In this document: in pieces, positions 27,622-34,530 of the stretch
Layout of the letters: each line of letters begins with the position of its first letter
Position numbering within the stretch: position 1 is the first letter of the stretch
Assembly: GCA_050250955.1 (NCBI GenBank)
Contig: JBFWNR010000005.1
Span: 1 to 64,000, forward strand
Direction of reading: 5' to 3'
Source: CAWAYR01 sp050250955
GTDB taxonomy: Bacteria; Acidobacteriota; Vicinamibacteria; Vicinamibacterales; UBA2999
Length of the DNA stretch: 64,000 nt
Translations under genes and position numbers: made by a program
The notes under the pieces: generated by a model
What the model saw: only the letters and a program-made list of their open reading frames with translations
Told to the model about the DNA's origin: nothing
Databases searched by the model: none

Positions 27622-28365
27622 ATGGTGCGCCTCTCGGTCAACGTCAACAAGGTCGCCACGCTCCGCAATTCGCGCGGCGGCGACGTGCCGTCGCTCCTCG
27701 AGGCGGTGCAGGTCGTCCTCGACGCCGGAGCCCGCGGCATCACGGTGCACCCGCGCGCCGACCAGCGCCACATCACGCCGCGCGATGTCCGCGATGTGAC
27801 GTCGCTGCTGGCGCCGCGCCGTGCCGACGTCGAGTTCAACATCGAAGGCGACCCGCGACCCGACCTGCTCGCCCTGGTGCACGAGGTGCGCCCGCACCAG
27901 TGCACGCTGGTGCCGGTCAAGGCCGGCGAGATCACCAGCCAGGCCGGCTGGCCGGCCGATACGCCCCGCCAGGCGCTCGGCACGGTCGTGTCGGATCTGC
28001 GCGCCGCCGGCATCCGGGTGAGCCTGTTCGTGGATCCCGACATCCAGGCGGTGGCCTGGGCGGCCGACCTCGGCGCCGACCGCGTCGAGATCTACACCGA
28101 GCCGTACGCCCGCGCGTTCGCGCGCGGGCCCGGCGCCGCCAGCCGCGGCTTTGCCGACTGCGTTGCCGCCGCCGAGCGGGCGCACGCCCTGGGCCTGGGC
28201 GTCAACGCCGGGCACGATCTCGACCTCGCCAACCTGCCGCTCTTCCGGACCCTGCCGCACCTCGCCGAAGTGTCGATCGGCCACGCCCTGGTGAGCCGGG
28301 CGCTGTTTGTCGGCCTCGACCGCTCGGTGCGCGACTACCTGGCCGCCGTCGAGGGCGCCGGGTGA
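27622..28365 (+). CDS. pdxJ: pyridoxine 5'-phosphate synthase
   Basis: A 247-residue PdxJ TIM barrel that closes the pyridoxine ring from 3-amino-2-oxopropyl phosphate and deoxyxylulose phosphate. Motifs are LSVNVNKVATLRNSRGG, GITVHPRADQRHI, EFNIEGDP, CTLVPVKAGEITSQAGW, VSLFVDPD, and GVNAGHDLDLANLP with SIGHALVSRAL. The ATG at 27622 places the first strand correctly. It leads a run of overlapping genes into the microcompartment locus, and its stop overlaps the next GTG. Confidence 0.96.
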   Translation: MVRLSVNVNKVATLRNSRGGDVPSLLEAVQVVLDAGARGITVHPRADQRHITPRDVRDVTSLLAPRRADVEFNIEGDPRPDLLALVHEVRPHQCTLVPVKAGEITSQAGWPADTPRQALGTVVSDLRAAGIRVSLFVDPDIQAVAWAADLGADRVEIYTEPYARAFARGPGAASRGFADCVAAAERAHALGLGVNAGHDLDLANLPLFRTLPHLAEVSIGHALVSRALFVGLDRSVRDYLAAVEGAG

Positions 28366-29060
28366 CGCTGCGGGCCGCGCTCGCGCTGGCGCTCGCCGTC
28401 GCCGCCCTGCGGCCGGCGCTCGCCGCCGAGCTGGTGCCGCTGCGGGCGGCCGACGGCACCGCCCTGACGGCGACGTGGTATCCGCCGCCGCGCACCCCGG
28501 CACCGGCGGTGGTCCTGGTGCACATGCTCGGCCGGACCCGCGACGACTGGCGCGGCTTCGCCGAGCGGCTGCGGGTGGCCGGGGCGGCGGCCCTTGCGGT
28601 CGACCTGCGCGGTCACGGCGGGTCGGCCGGGGCGGCGGCGCCGTCGCCGGCCATGGCCCAGGACGTGGAGGCGGCTGTCGCCTGGCTGGCGGCCAGAAGC
28701 GACGTCACCCCCGGCGCGATCGGCGTCGTCGGCGCCTCGCTGGGGGCCACGGCCGCGTTGCTGGCGGCGGGGGAGTCGGTCGTCGTCAAGGCGGCGGTGC
28801 TCATCTCGCCAGCCGCCGACTACCGCGGTGTCCGCCTCGACGGGGGCGTCCGCAAGTACGGGGCCCGGCCGCTGCTCCTGGTGGCGAGCACCGGCGACCC
28901 CTATGCGTTGCGGACTGTCCGGGCGCTGACCGAGGGCGAGCCGCCGGGCCGCCAGCTGCGGCTGTCGCCGCTGCCTGCCCACGGCTCGCGCCTCCTCGAC
29001 GACGACCCGGAGGTGGCCGCGGCGGTGGTGGACTGGCTGCGACAGTCGTTGCTATTCTGA
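28362..29060 (+). CDS. secreted alpha/beta hydrolase (dienelactone hydrolase-like)
   Basis: A 232-residue alpha/beta hydrolase with a signal peptide (LALALAVAALRPALAA). The oxyanion region VVLVHMLGRTRDDW and the nucleophile elbow GVVGASLGATAALLA (Ser in GASLG) are clear. The Asp and His would be in LLLVASTGDPYA and PAHGSRLLD. The substrate is unknown. The GTG overlaps pdxJ by four bases and 30 bases separate it from the TPR gene. Confidence 0.85.
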   Translation: MTLRAALALALAVAALRPALAAELVPLRAADGTALTATWYPPPRTPAPAVVLVHMLGRTRDDWRGFAERLRVAGAAALAVDLRGHGGSAGAAAPSPAMAQDVEAAVAWLAARSDVTPGAIGVVGASLGATAALLAAGESVVVKAAVLISPAADYRGVRLDGGVRKYGARPLLLVASTGDPYALRTVRALTEGEPPGRQLRLSPLPAHGSRLLDDDPEVAAAVVDWLRQSLLF

Positions 29061-29090
29061 ACGACGCGGCGATCGCGCCGCGACCTGCCC

Positions 29091-29699
29091 ATGCGCGCCG
29101 ATTCCATCGCCTTCGCCCTGTCTGGCATCCTGTTCGGCGTCATCGTCGGCTGGATTCTCGGCAGTCAGCAGGCGGCTCGTCCGGTCGTCGCCCCGGCGGC
29201 GCCGGCGGCTGCCGAGGCCGCGCCGGCCGAGGGCCGCCAGCCGCCCCCGCCGCTCGACGAGGCCCGCGTCCAGACGCTGGTCGCCAGCGCCGCGGCCGAG
29301 CCCGCCAACCCGGCGCCGCGCGTCCAGCTCGGCAACCTCTACTTCGACGCCGAACGCTACACCGACGCCGTCCAGTGGTACGAGGACGCCCTGCGGCTCC
29401 AGCCCAACGACGCCAACGTCTCCACCGATCTCGGGGTGGCCTTCTACTACACCAACCAGCCCGACAAGGCGATCGCCCGCTTCGAGCAATCGCTCGCCAT
29501 CGATCCCAAGCACACCAAGACGATGCTCAACATGGGCATCGTCAAGGCGTTCGGCATGCAGGATCTGGCCGGCGCCAGCGCCGCCTGGCAGCAGGTGATC
29601 GCCACGGCGCCCGACAGTCCCGAGGCCCAGGCGGCGCGCAAGGCGCTGGAGGGCCTGCAGCAGGCGCATCCGGGCGGGGGGCCCTCCTCCGGGGACTGA
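29091..29699 (+). CDS. membrane-anchored TPR protein
   Basis: A 202-residue protein with one N-terminal membrane helix (IAFALSGILFGVIVGWILG), a Pro/Ala-rich linker, and about three tetratricopeptide repeats (residues ~85-190). NLYFDAERYTDAVQWYEDAL-like and GVAFYYTNQPDKAIARFEQS-like units are recognisable. The TPR part is probably periplasmic if the helix is a simple anchor. It may be a scaffold. It is two bases from the next gene, inside the pdxJ-BMC run. Confidence 0.8.
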   Translation: MRADSIAFALSGILFGVIVGWILGSQQAARPVVAPAAPAAAEAAPAEGRQPPPPLDEARVQTLVASAAAEPANPAPRVQLGNLYFDAERYTDAVQWYEDALRLQPNDANVSTDLGVAFYYTNQPDKAIARFEQSLAIDPKHTKTMLNMGIVKAFGMQDLAGASAAWQQVIATAPDSPEAQAARKALEGLQQAHPGGGPSSGD

Positions 29700-29701
29700 C
29701 G

Positions 29702-29965
29702 GTGGCGTTGCGCGTCTTCCTGATCGTCCTGCTGGTGCTCTTCGCCGTTCGGGCGTTCGGACGGCTGTTCAGCGGGGTGGCGCAGGGGGCCCGCGCGCCG
29801 CGGCGGCCGGGGGCCGGGCCAGCCTCGCCCCCCGTCAAGATGATCAAGGACCCGGTGTGCGGGACCTTCGTCGTGCCCGGCAAGGCGCTCAGCCTGACCG
29901 ATGGCGCGGCCACCCACTGGTTCTGTTCCGAGCGGTGCCGCAGCCAGTACGCGAGCCGGGCATGA
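29702..29965 (+). CDS. small membrane protein with YHS/TRASH-like Cys motif
   Basis: An 87-residue protein with an N-terminal hydrophobic helix (LRVFLIVLLVLFAVRAFG), a basic Pro-rich linker, and a C-terminal metal-binding-like module MIKDPVCGTFV...WFCSERCRSQY. This matches the YHS pattern (DPVCG followed by FCS..C). Such modules bind metals in copper/heavy-metal handling proteins. GTG start. Its stop overlaps the ATG of the BMC aldolase (ATGA). Confidence 0.75.
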   Translation: MALRVFLIVLLVLFAVRAFGRLFSGVAQGARAPRRPGAGPASPPVKMIKDPVCGTFVVPGKALSLTDGAATHWFCSERCRSQYASRA

Positions 29966-30810
29966 TCCACGACGAGGCCCAGGCCAGGCTCGACATCGTC
30001 GAAGTGGGACGGCGCCTCTGGCAGCAGGGGTTCGTCGCTTCCAACGACGGCAACATCAGCGTCCGGTTGCCCGGCGATCGCGTGCTGACCACCCCCAAGA
30101 GCGTGTCGAAGGGCTTCATGACGCCCGACATGCTGGTCGTGACCGACATGGCGGGCGGCAAACTGGCCGGCGCCCGCGACGCCTCGTCCGAACTGAAGAT
30201 GCACCTCGAGGTGTACCGGCAGCGCCCCGATATCGGAGCCGTCGTCCACGCCCACCCGGCCACGGCCACCGGGTTCGCCGTCGCCGGCGTGCCGCTCACC
30301 CGGGCCGTGCTGGCCGAGGTGATCACGACGCTCGGCGGCATCCCGATCGCGGAGTACGCGACGCCGTCGACGGCGGAGCTGCCGGCGGCGATCCGCGACT
30401 ACATCAAAGCGCACGACGGTCTGCTGCTCGCCAATCACGGTGCGCTGGCGGTGGCGCCCGACCTCTTCACCGCCTACCACCGGATGGAGACCATCGAGCA
30501 CTTCGCCAAGATCAGCCTGGTGGCCAGACTGCTCGGCCGCGAGCACCTCATCTCGCGGGAGGAAGTGGCACGACTGCAGGGGCTGCGCGGCATGTACGGC
30601 ATCGCCTCGCCGGCGCCGATCTGCGCCGCCGACGCCGCGGCCGACTGCCAGATCGTCGATGCGCCGTCGTCGCCGCACCAGCGGCTGGTACCCGACACCC
30701 CGGCGTTGCCGCCGCCGGCCCCGTCCGGGCCCGGCACGGCCGGCGGGATTCGGCTAACATACGGCGAGCTGACCGCCCTCATCGACGAGGCCGTGCGCAG
30801 CGCGAGATAG
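29962..30810 (+). CDS. class II aldolase with C-terminal encapsulation-like peptide
   Basis: A 282-residue class II aldolase/adducin-family enzyme (L-fuculose-phosphate aldolase type). Zinc and catalytic residues are visible in SSELKMHLEVY (Glu), VVHAHPATATGFA (HxH) and LLANHGALAVA (third His), after the phosphate-binding ASNDGNISVR and TPKSVSKGF segments. Beyond the catalytic domain (~220) a Pro-rich linker leads to an amphipathic helix, YGELTALIDEAVRSA, the form of a BMC encapsulation peptide. With shell genes directly downstream, it is the likely cargo enzyme, splitting a sugar phosphate into DHAP and an aldehyde (inferred). Confidence 0.88.
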   Translation: MIHDEAQARLDIVEVGRRLWQQGFVASNDGNISVRLPGDRVLTTPKSVSKGFMTPDMLVVTDMAGGKLAGARDASSELKMHLEVYRQRPDIGAVVHAHPATATGFAVAGVPLTRAVLAEVITTLGGIPIAEYATPSTAELPAAIRDYIKAHDGLLLANHGALAVAPDLFTAYHRMETIEHFAKISLVARLLGREHLISREEVARLQGLRGMYGIASPAPICAADAAADCQIVDAPSSPHQRLVPDTPALPPPAPSGPGTAGGIRLTYGELTALIDEAVRSAR

Positions 30811-30844
30811 GCGGCCGGATCGACGGGCCGGTGCGGAGGGGCGA

Positions 30845-31129
30845 ATGGGCGAAGCGCTCGGCATGGTCGAGACGAAGGGTCTGGTCGCGATGATCGAGGC
30901 GGCCGACGCCATGGTGAAGGCGGCCAAGGTCACGCTCGTCGGCTGGGAGAAGATCGGCGCCGGCTACGTCACTGCCGTGGTCCGCGGCGACGTCGCCGCC
31001 GTCAAGGCCGCGACCGACGCCGGCGCGGCCGCCGCCCGCCGGGTCGGCGAGCTCGTCTCGGTCCACGTGATTCCGCGGCCGCACGCCAACCTCGAGGACG
31101 TGCTGCCGATCGGCAAGGCCAAGGGCTAG
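30845..31129 (+). CDS. microcompartment shell protein, BMC-H
   Basis: A 94-residue single BMC-domain protein forming hexamers that tile shell facets. The typical opening ALGMVETKGLVAMIEAADAMVKAA, the pore loop EKIGAGYVTAVV, and GDVAAVKAATDAGAAAARRVGELVSVHVIPRPHANLE are all present. It is the only BMC-H gene in the window and no tandem (BMC-T) protein is seen. The ATG is 34 bases after the aldolase stop, with ggagggg upstream. Confidence 0.97.
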   Translation: MGEALGMVETKGLVAMIEAADAMVKAAKVTLVGWEKIGAGYVTAVVRGDVAAVKAATDAGAAAARRVGELVSVHVIPRPHANLEDVLPIGKAKG

Positions 31130-31177
31130 CGGAGTCCACCGCGGGCGGGCGCTGGCGCCACGCCCGCTGCAGCCGTC

Positions 31178-31447
31178 ATGCTCCTTGCCAGGATCGTCGG
31201 AACCGTGGTGGCGACGCGGAAGGATCCGCGTCTGGTCGCCAGCAAGCTGTTGCTGGCCCGCCCGGTCGATCCCCAGGGCAAGGTCGAAGGCAATCACCTG
31301 GTGGCCATCGACACCGTCGACGCCGGTGTCGGCGAGACGGTGCTGGTCGTCAGCGGCAGCTCGGCGCGGATGGCGGCCGGGATGAAGGACTGCCCGGTGG
31401 ACGCGGTCGTGGTCGGCGTCGTCGACCACGTGGACGTCGCCGGGTAG
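31178..31447 (+). CDS. microcompartment vertex protein, BMC-P (1)
   Basis: An 89-residue EutN/CcmL-type protein; pentamers cap shell vertices. Family features are LARIVGTVVATRKDPRLVASKLLLARPVD, VAIDTVDAGVGETVLVVSGSSAR, and CPVDAVVVGVVDHVDV at the C-terminus. It is the first of three different BMC-P genes in a row. Confidence 0.96.
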   Translation: MLLARIVGTVVATRKDPRLVASKLLLARPVDPQGKVEGNHLVAIDTVDAGVGETVLVVSGSSARMAAGMKDCPVDAVVVGVVDHVDVAG

Positions 31448-31463
31448 GCGCCGGGGCCGCACC

Positions 31464-31733
31464 GTGCAGATCGGACGGGTGATCGGCGCCGTCGTGGCTT
31501 CGCGCAAGGACCCGGGGTTCGTCGGCATCCCGCTGCTCGTCGTGCAGCCGCTTACCGCCGGGGGCCAGGACGCCGGCCGCCCGCTGGTGGCCGTCGACAG
31601 CGTCGGCGCCGGCGTCGGCGAGCGCGTGTTCTTCGTCCGCGGGAAGGAGGCGTCGTTCCCGTTCCACCCGGCCGAGCCGCCGGCCGACGCCGGCATCGTC
31701 GGCATCCTCGATCACTGGTCGGTGGGCGAATGA
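31464..31733 (+). CDS. microcompartment vertex protein, BMC-P (2)
   Basis: An 89-residue EutN/CcmL-type protein (IGRVIGAVVASRKDPGF; VAVDSVGAGVGERVFFV; AGIVGILDHW). The loop before the last strand is diverged, KEASFPFHPAEPP, which distinguishes it from its neighbours and suggests a specialised vertex. GTG start. Its stop overlaps the next ATG by four bases. Confidence 0.95.
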   Translation: MQIGRVIGAVVASRKDPGFVGIPLLVVQPLTAGGQDAGRPLVAVDSVGAGVGERVFFVRGKEASFPFHPAEPPADAGIVGILDHWSVGE

Positions 31734-32002
31734 TCCTCGGGCGGGTCGTCGGTCAAGCCGTGAGCACGCACAAGCGGCCGCAGTTCTCCGGCGCCAAGCT
31801 CCTCCTCGTGCAGCCCGAGACGCCGGCCGGTACGGCGGTCGGTGCCACGCTCCTGGCCATCGACTCGGTCGGGGCCGGGGTGAGCGAGCGGGTCCTGGTC
31901 GTCCTGGAGGGCCGCGCCGCCGGCGAAGCGCTCGGACGCAGGGGCGCGCCCGTCGATGCGGCGATTGTCGGCATCGTGGATCGGGTGGACGCGGTCGAGT
32001 AG
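31730..32002 (+). CDS. microcompartment vertex protein, BMC-P (3)
   Basis: A 90-residue EutN/CcmL-type protein (LGRVVGQAVSTHKRPQFSGAKLLLVQ; LAIDSVGAGVSERVLVV; APVDAAIVGIVDRVD). The STHKRP variant of the first turn is typical of one BMC-P subtype. Translationally coupled to BMC-P (2). Confidence 0.96.
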   Translation: MILGRVVGQAVSTHKRPQFSGAKLLLVQPETPAGTAVGATLLAIDSVGAGVSERVLVVLEGRAAGEALGRRGAPVDAAIVGIVDRVDAVE

Positions 32003-32011
32003 GGTCATCGC

Positions 32012-32245
32012 ATGGACGAACACCAGCTGCGCGCACTCGTCAGGGACGCCATCGCCCGGCACCTCGGGCCGGGCAGTCCGGCGGCGTCGCCCCGGCCCGC
32101 GGCCGCCGCGCCGGAGCCGGCGGCCGCCCGGCCGATCGTGGTCGCGCAGTTCCAGGTCGCCCGGCCGGCCGGCGAGATCGACTGCGTGATCGAGCCGACC
32201 GTGACCTGCAACCACTGCGGCCACTGCCTGTGCTACGGCCACTGA
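32012..32245 (+). CDS. small BMC-associated Cys-rich protein with N-terminal encapsulation-like helix
   Basis: A 77-residue protein of unknown function, nine bases after the last vertex gene. Residues 1-18 (MDEHQLRALVRDAIARHL) form an amphipathic helix like BMC encapsulation peptides. An Ala/Pro linker (20-41) follows, and the C-terminal 20 residues hold five Cys (58, 66, 69, 72, 74) and three His, in CVIEP and CNHCGHCLCYGH. The CxxCxxCxC cluster could bind zinc or an Fe-S cluster. I infer a cargo protein inside the shell, perhaps a redox or assembly factor. It is too small for a known enzyme. Confidence 0.8.
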   Translation: MDEHQLRALVRDAIARHLGPGSPAASPRPAAAAPEPAAARPIVVAQFQVARPAGEIDCVIEPTVTCNHCGHCLCYGH

Positions 32246-32264
32246 GCCGTTACGGACACCCCTG

Positions 32265-33209
32265 ATGCCAACCGTTCTGGTCACCCGCCGCCTGCCCTCG
32301 TCGGTGCTCGCCCGGCTCGAGTCGGTGTGCGATCTCGATCTGCACACCGCGCCCACGGCGATTGCCCGCGCCGACCTCCTGGCCCGTGTCGCCGGTAAGG
32401 ACGCACTCATCTGCCTCCTCACCGACACCATCGACGCCGCCGTGCTCGACGCCGCCGGCCCGTCGCTGAAGATCGTCGCCAACGTCGCCGTCGGCTACAA
32501 CAACATCGACGTGCCCGCCTGCCGCACGCGGCAGGTCGTCGCCACCAATACCCCGGACGTCCTGACCAACGCCTGCGCGGACTTCACCTGGGCGCTGATC
32601 CTGGCCGTGACGCGACGTCTCGGCGAGGGCGAGCGTGAGTTGCGAAGCGGACGGTGGAAGGGCTGGGCGCTCGATCACCTGCTCGGCATGGAACTGCGCG
32701 GCAAACAGCTGGGACTGGTCGGCATGGGCCGGATCGCCCGCGCGGTGGCCGCCAAGGCGGCGGCGTTCGGCATGACCGTGGCCTACACGGATCAGTTCGT
32801 GGCCGACGTCGAGGGGGCGACGGCGATGCCGCTCGACCGCCTGCTCGCGACTTCGGACGTCGTCTCGTTGCACGTGAATCTCACACCGCAGACGACGCAC
32901 CTCGTCGATCGCAAGGCCCTGGCCAAGATGCGGCGCACCGCCTACCTCGTCAACACCGCCCGCGGACCGGTCGTCGACGAGGCCGCCCTGGCCTGGGCCC
33001 TGCGCGAGCGGCTCATCGCCGGCGCGGCGCTCGACGTCTACGAGAAGGAACCGATCGTCCATCCAGAACTGCTCGACCTCGAGAACGTGCTGCTCATTCC
33101 CCACCTGGCGAGCGCCACGACCGAGACGCGCACGGCGATGGCCGACCTGGCGGTGTCGAACGTGCTCGCCGTGCTCGGCGGCCAGCCGCCACTCACGCCG
33201 GTGCCATGA
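32265..33209 (+). CDS. D-2-hydroxyacid dehydrogenase
   Basis: A 314-residue NAD(P)-dependent D-isomer 2-hydroxyacid dehydrogenase, glyoxylate/hydroxypyruvate reductase-like. VAVGYNNIDVPACR, the Rossmann GLVGMGRIARAVA, and the catalytic Arg (VNTARGPVVDE), Glu (DVYEKEP) and His (LIPHLASAT) are all present. It lies 19 bases after the small Cys-rich protein and overlaps nth, so it belongs to the BMC operon. It may recycle NADH against an oxo-acid linked to the aldehyde metabolised in the shell. No encapsulation peptide is visible at either end. Confidence 0.9.
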   Translation: MPTVLVTRRLPSSVLARLESVCDLDLHTAPTAIARADLLARVAGKDALICLLTDTIDAAVLDAAGPSLKIVANVAVGYNNIDVPACRTRQVVATNTPDVLTNACADFTWALILAVTRRLGEGERELRSGRWKGWALDHLLGMELRGKQLGLVGMGRIARAVAAKAAAFGMTVAYTDQFVADVEGATAMPLDRLLATSDVVSLHVNLTPQTTHLVDRKALAKMRRTAYLVNTARGPVVDEAALAWALRERLIAGAALDVYEKEPIVHPELLDLENVLLIPHLASATTETRTAMADLAVSNVLAVLGGQPPLTPVP

Positions 33210-33943
33210 CCGGGCGGCGCGTGCCGTCGCTGACGGCAACGCGTCGGCGACCGCGCCGGCCCGATGCGGCCCTGGTGGCCCGCGTCTTCCGGACCATCGC
33301 TGCTGCCAGCGACGCGCTCGAACTGCCGGCGGTCGAGAAGATCTCCGAGACGCAGCAGGACGACCCGTTCCATGTCCTCATCGCCACCCTGCTGTCGGCC
33401 CGCACCCAGGACGCGACGACGCTGGCGGCGTCGACCCGCCTCTTCGCCCGCGCCGCCACGCCTCGCGCACTCGCCGCCGTGCCGGTGCGGGAGGTCGAGC
33501 GGCTCATCTATCCGGTGAGCTTCTACCGGAACAAGGCCAGGCACGTGAAGGCCGCCAGCCGGCGGCTGGTCGATCACTACGACGGCCGGGTGCCCGCCTC
33601 GCTCGATGCCCTGGTGACGCTGCCTGGCGTCGGCCGCAAGACCGCGACGCTGGTGCTGATCCTCGCCTTCCGCAGCCGCCGCCACATCTGTGTGGACACG
33701 CACGTGCACCGCATCGCCAACCGGCTGGGCTGGGTGCGCACGGCGACGCCTGAGGAAACCGAACAGGCCCTGTACGCCGCCATCGACGCGCGCTGGTGGC
33801 CGACCGTCAACCTCGCCTTCGTGACCTGGGGTCAAAATACCTGCCGGCCGGTGTACCCTCGGTGTGGCGACTGTGCCATCTCGGCCGACTGCCCCCGCAT
33901 CGACGTGACGAAGGTCGGCCAGTCGAGAAAAGGAGCGTTCTGA
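33206..33943 (+). CDS. nth: endonuclease III
   Basis: A 245-residue Fe-S DNA glycosylase/AP lyase acting on oxidised pyrimidines. The helix-hairpin-helix is LPGVGRKTATLVL with the catalytic Lys, the catalytic Asp is in CVDTHVHRIANRLG, and the [4Fe-4S] ligands are CRPVYPRCGDCAISADC (C-x6-C-x2-C-x5-C). The first 20 residues are a basic extension. The ATG overlaps the dehydrogenase stop. Confidence 0.96.
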   Translation: MTGRRVPSLTATRRRPRRPDAALVARVFRTIAAASDALELPAVEKISETQQDDPFHVLIATLLSARTQDATTLAASTRLFARAATPRALAAVPVREVERLIYPVSFYRNKARHVKAASRRLVDHYDGRVPASLDALVTLPGVGRKTATLVLILAFRSRRHICVDTHVHRIANRLGWVRTATPEETEQALYAAIDARWWPTVNLAFVTWGQNTCRPVYPRCGDCAISADCPRIDVTKVGQSRKGAF

Positions 33944-34500
33944 TGTCCACCGGCAAGCCCCGGCTCGTGTCGAGCCTCGTCCTCGTCGTCCTGCTGTCCG
34001 CGTCCGCGTCCACGTGGGCGCAGGCTCCGGCTCCCGCCGCGCCGGCCGGGCCGGTGGTGGTCGTCGAGACGTCGCGCGGGGTGTTCGAGTTCGAGACGTT
34101 CCCGGCCGAAGCGCCGCGCACCGTCGCGCGCATCCTCGAGCTGGTGAAGGCGCGGTTCTACAACGGCCAGCGCATCCACCGGGTGGTGCCCGGCTTCGTC
34201 ATCCAGATGGGCGACCCGCAGACCCGCGACATGACCAAGAAGGACCGCTGGGGCACCGGCGGCAGCGGCAAGCCGATCGGCGTTGCCGAGATCTCCAAGA
34301 ACCGCCTGCACGTGAAGGGCGCGGTGGCCATGGCCCACGCCGGCGACCCGGCCAAGGCCGACAGTCAGTTCTACGTGACCCTGGCGGCCACCTCGCGGCT
34401 GAACGGCCAGTACACGGTGTTCGGCCGTGTCATCAGCGGCATGGACGTGGTCGAAAAGACGGTGGCCGAGGACCGCATCGTCCGCATCACGGTCAAGTAG
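33943..34500 (+). CDS. secreted cyclophilin-type peptidyl-prolyl isomerase
   Basis: A 185-residue cyclophilin with a signal peptide (LVSSLVLVVLLSASASTWAQA). Conserved parts are VVVETSRGVFEFETFPAEAPRTVARI, FYNGQRIHRVVPGFVIQMGDP (catalytic Arg, with IHRVVPGF for FHRVI..F), AVAMAHAGDPAKADSQFYVTLA and YTVFGRVISGMDVVEK. It speeds prolyl cis-trans isomerisation in the periplasm. The start is at the ATG overlapping the nth stop, preceded by aaggagc. It ends the co-directional run begun at pdxJ. Confidence 0.95.
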   Translation: MSTGKPRLVSSLVLVVLLSASASTWAQAPAPAAPAGPVVVVETSRGVFEFETFPAEAPRTVARILELVKARFYNGQRIHRVVPGFVIQMGDPQTRDMTKKDRWGTGGSGKPIGVAEISKNRLHVKGAVAMAHAGDPAKADSQFYVTLAATSRLNGQYTVFGRVISGMDVVEKTVAEDRIVRITVK

Positions 34501-34530
34501 GGGCGGCGGCGGCCGCGCCGACCGCGCCGG

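Noticed and set aside
34501..34530. Terminator between the convergent isomerase and DUF72 genes
   Set aside because: The GC-rich gap can form weak pairings, but there is no clear stem with a T-run.
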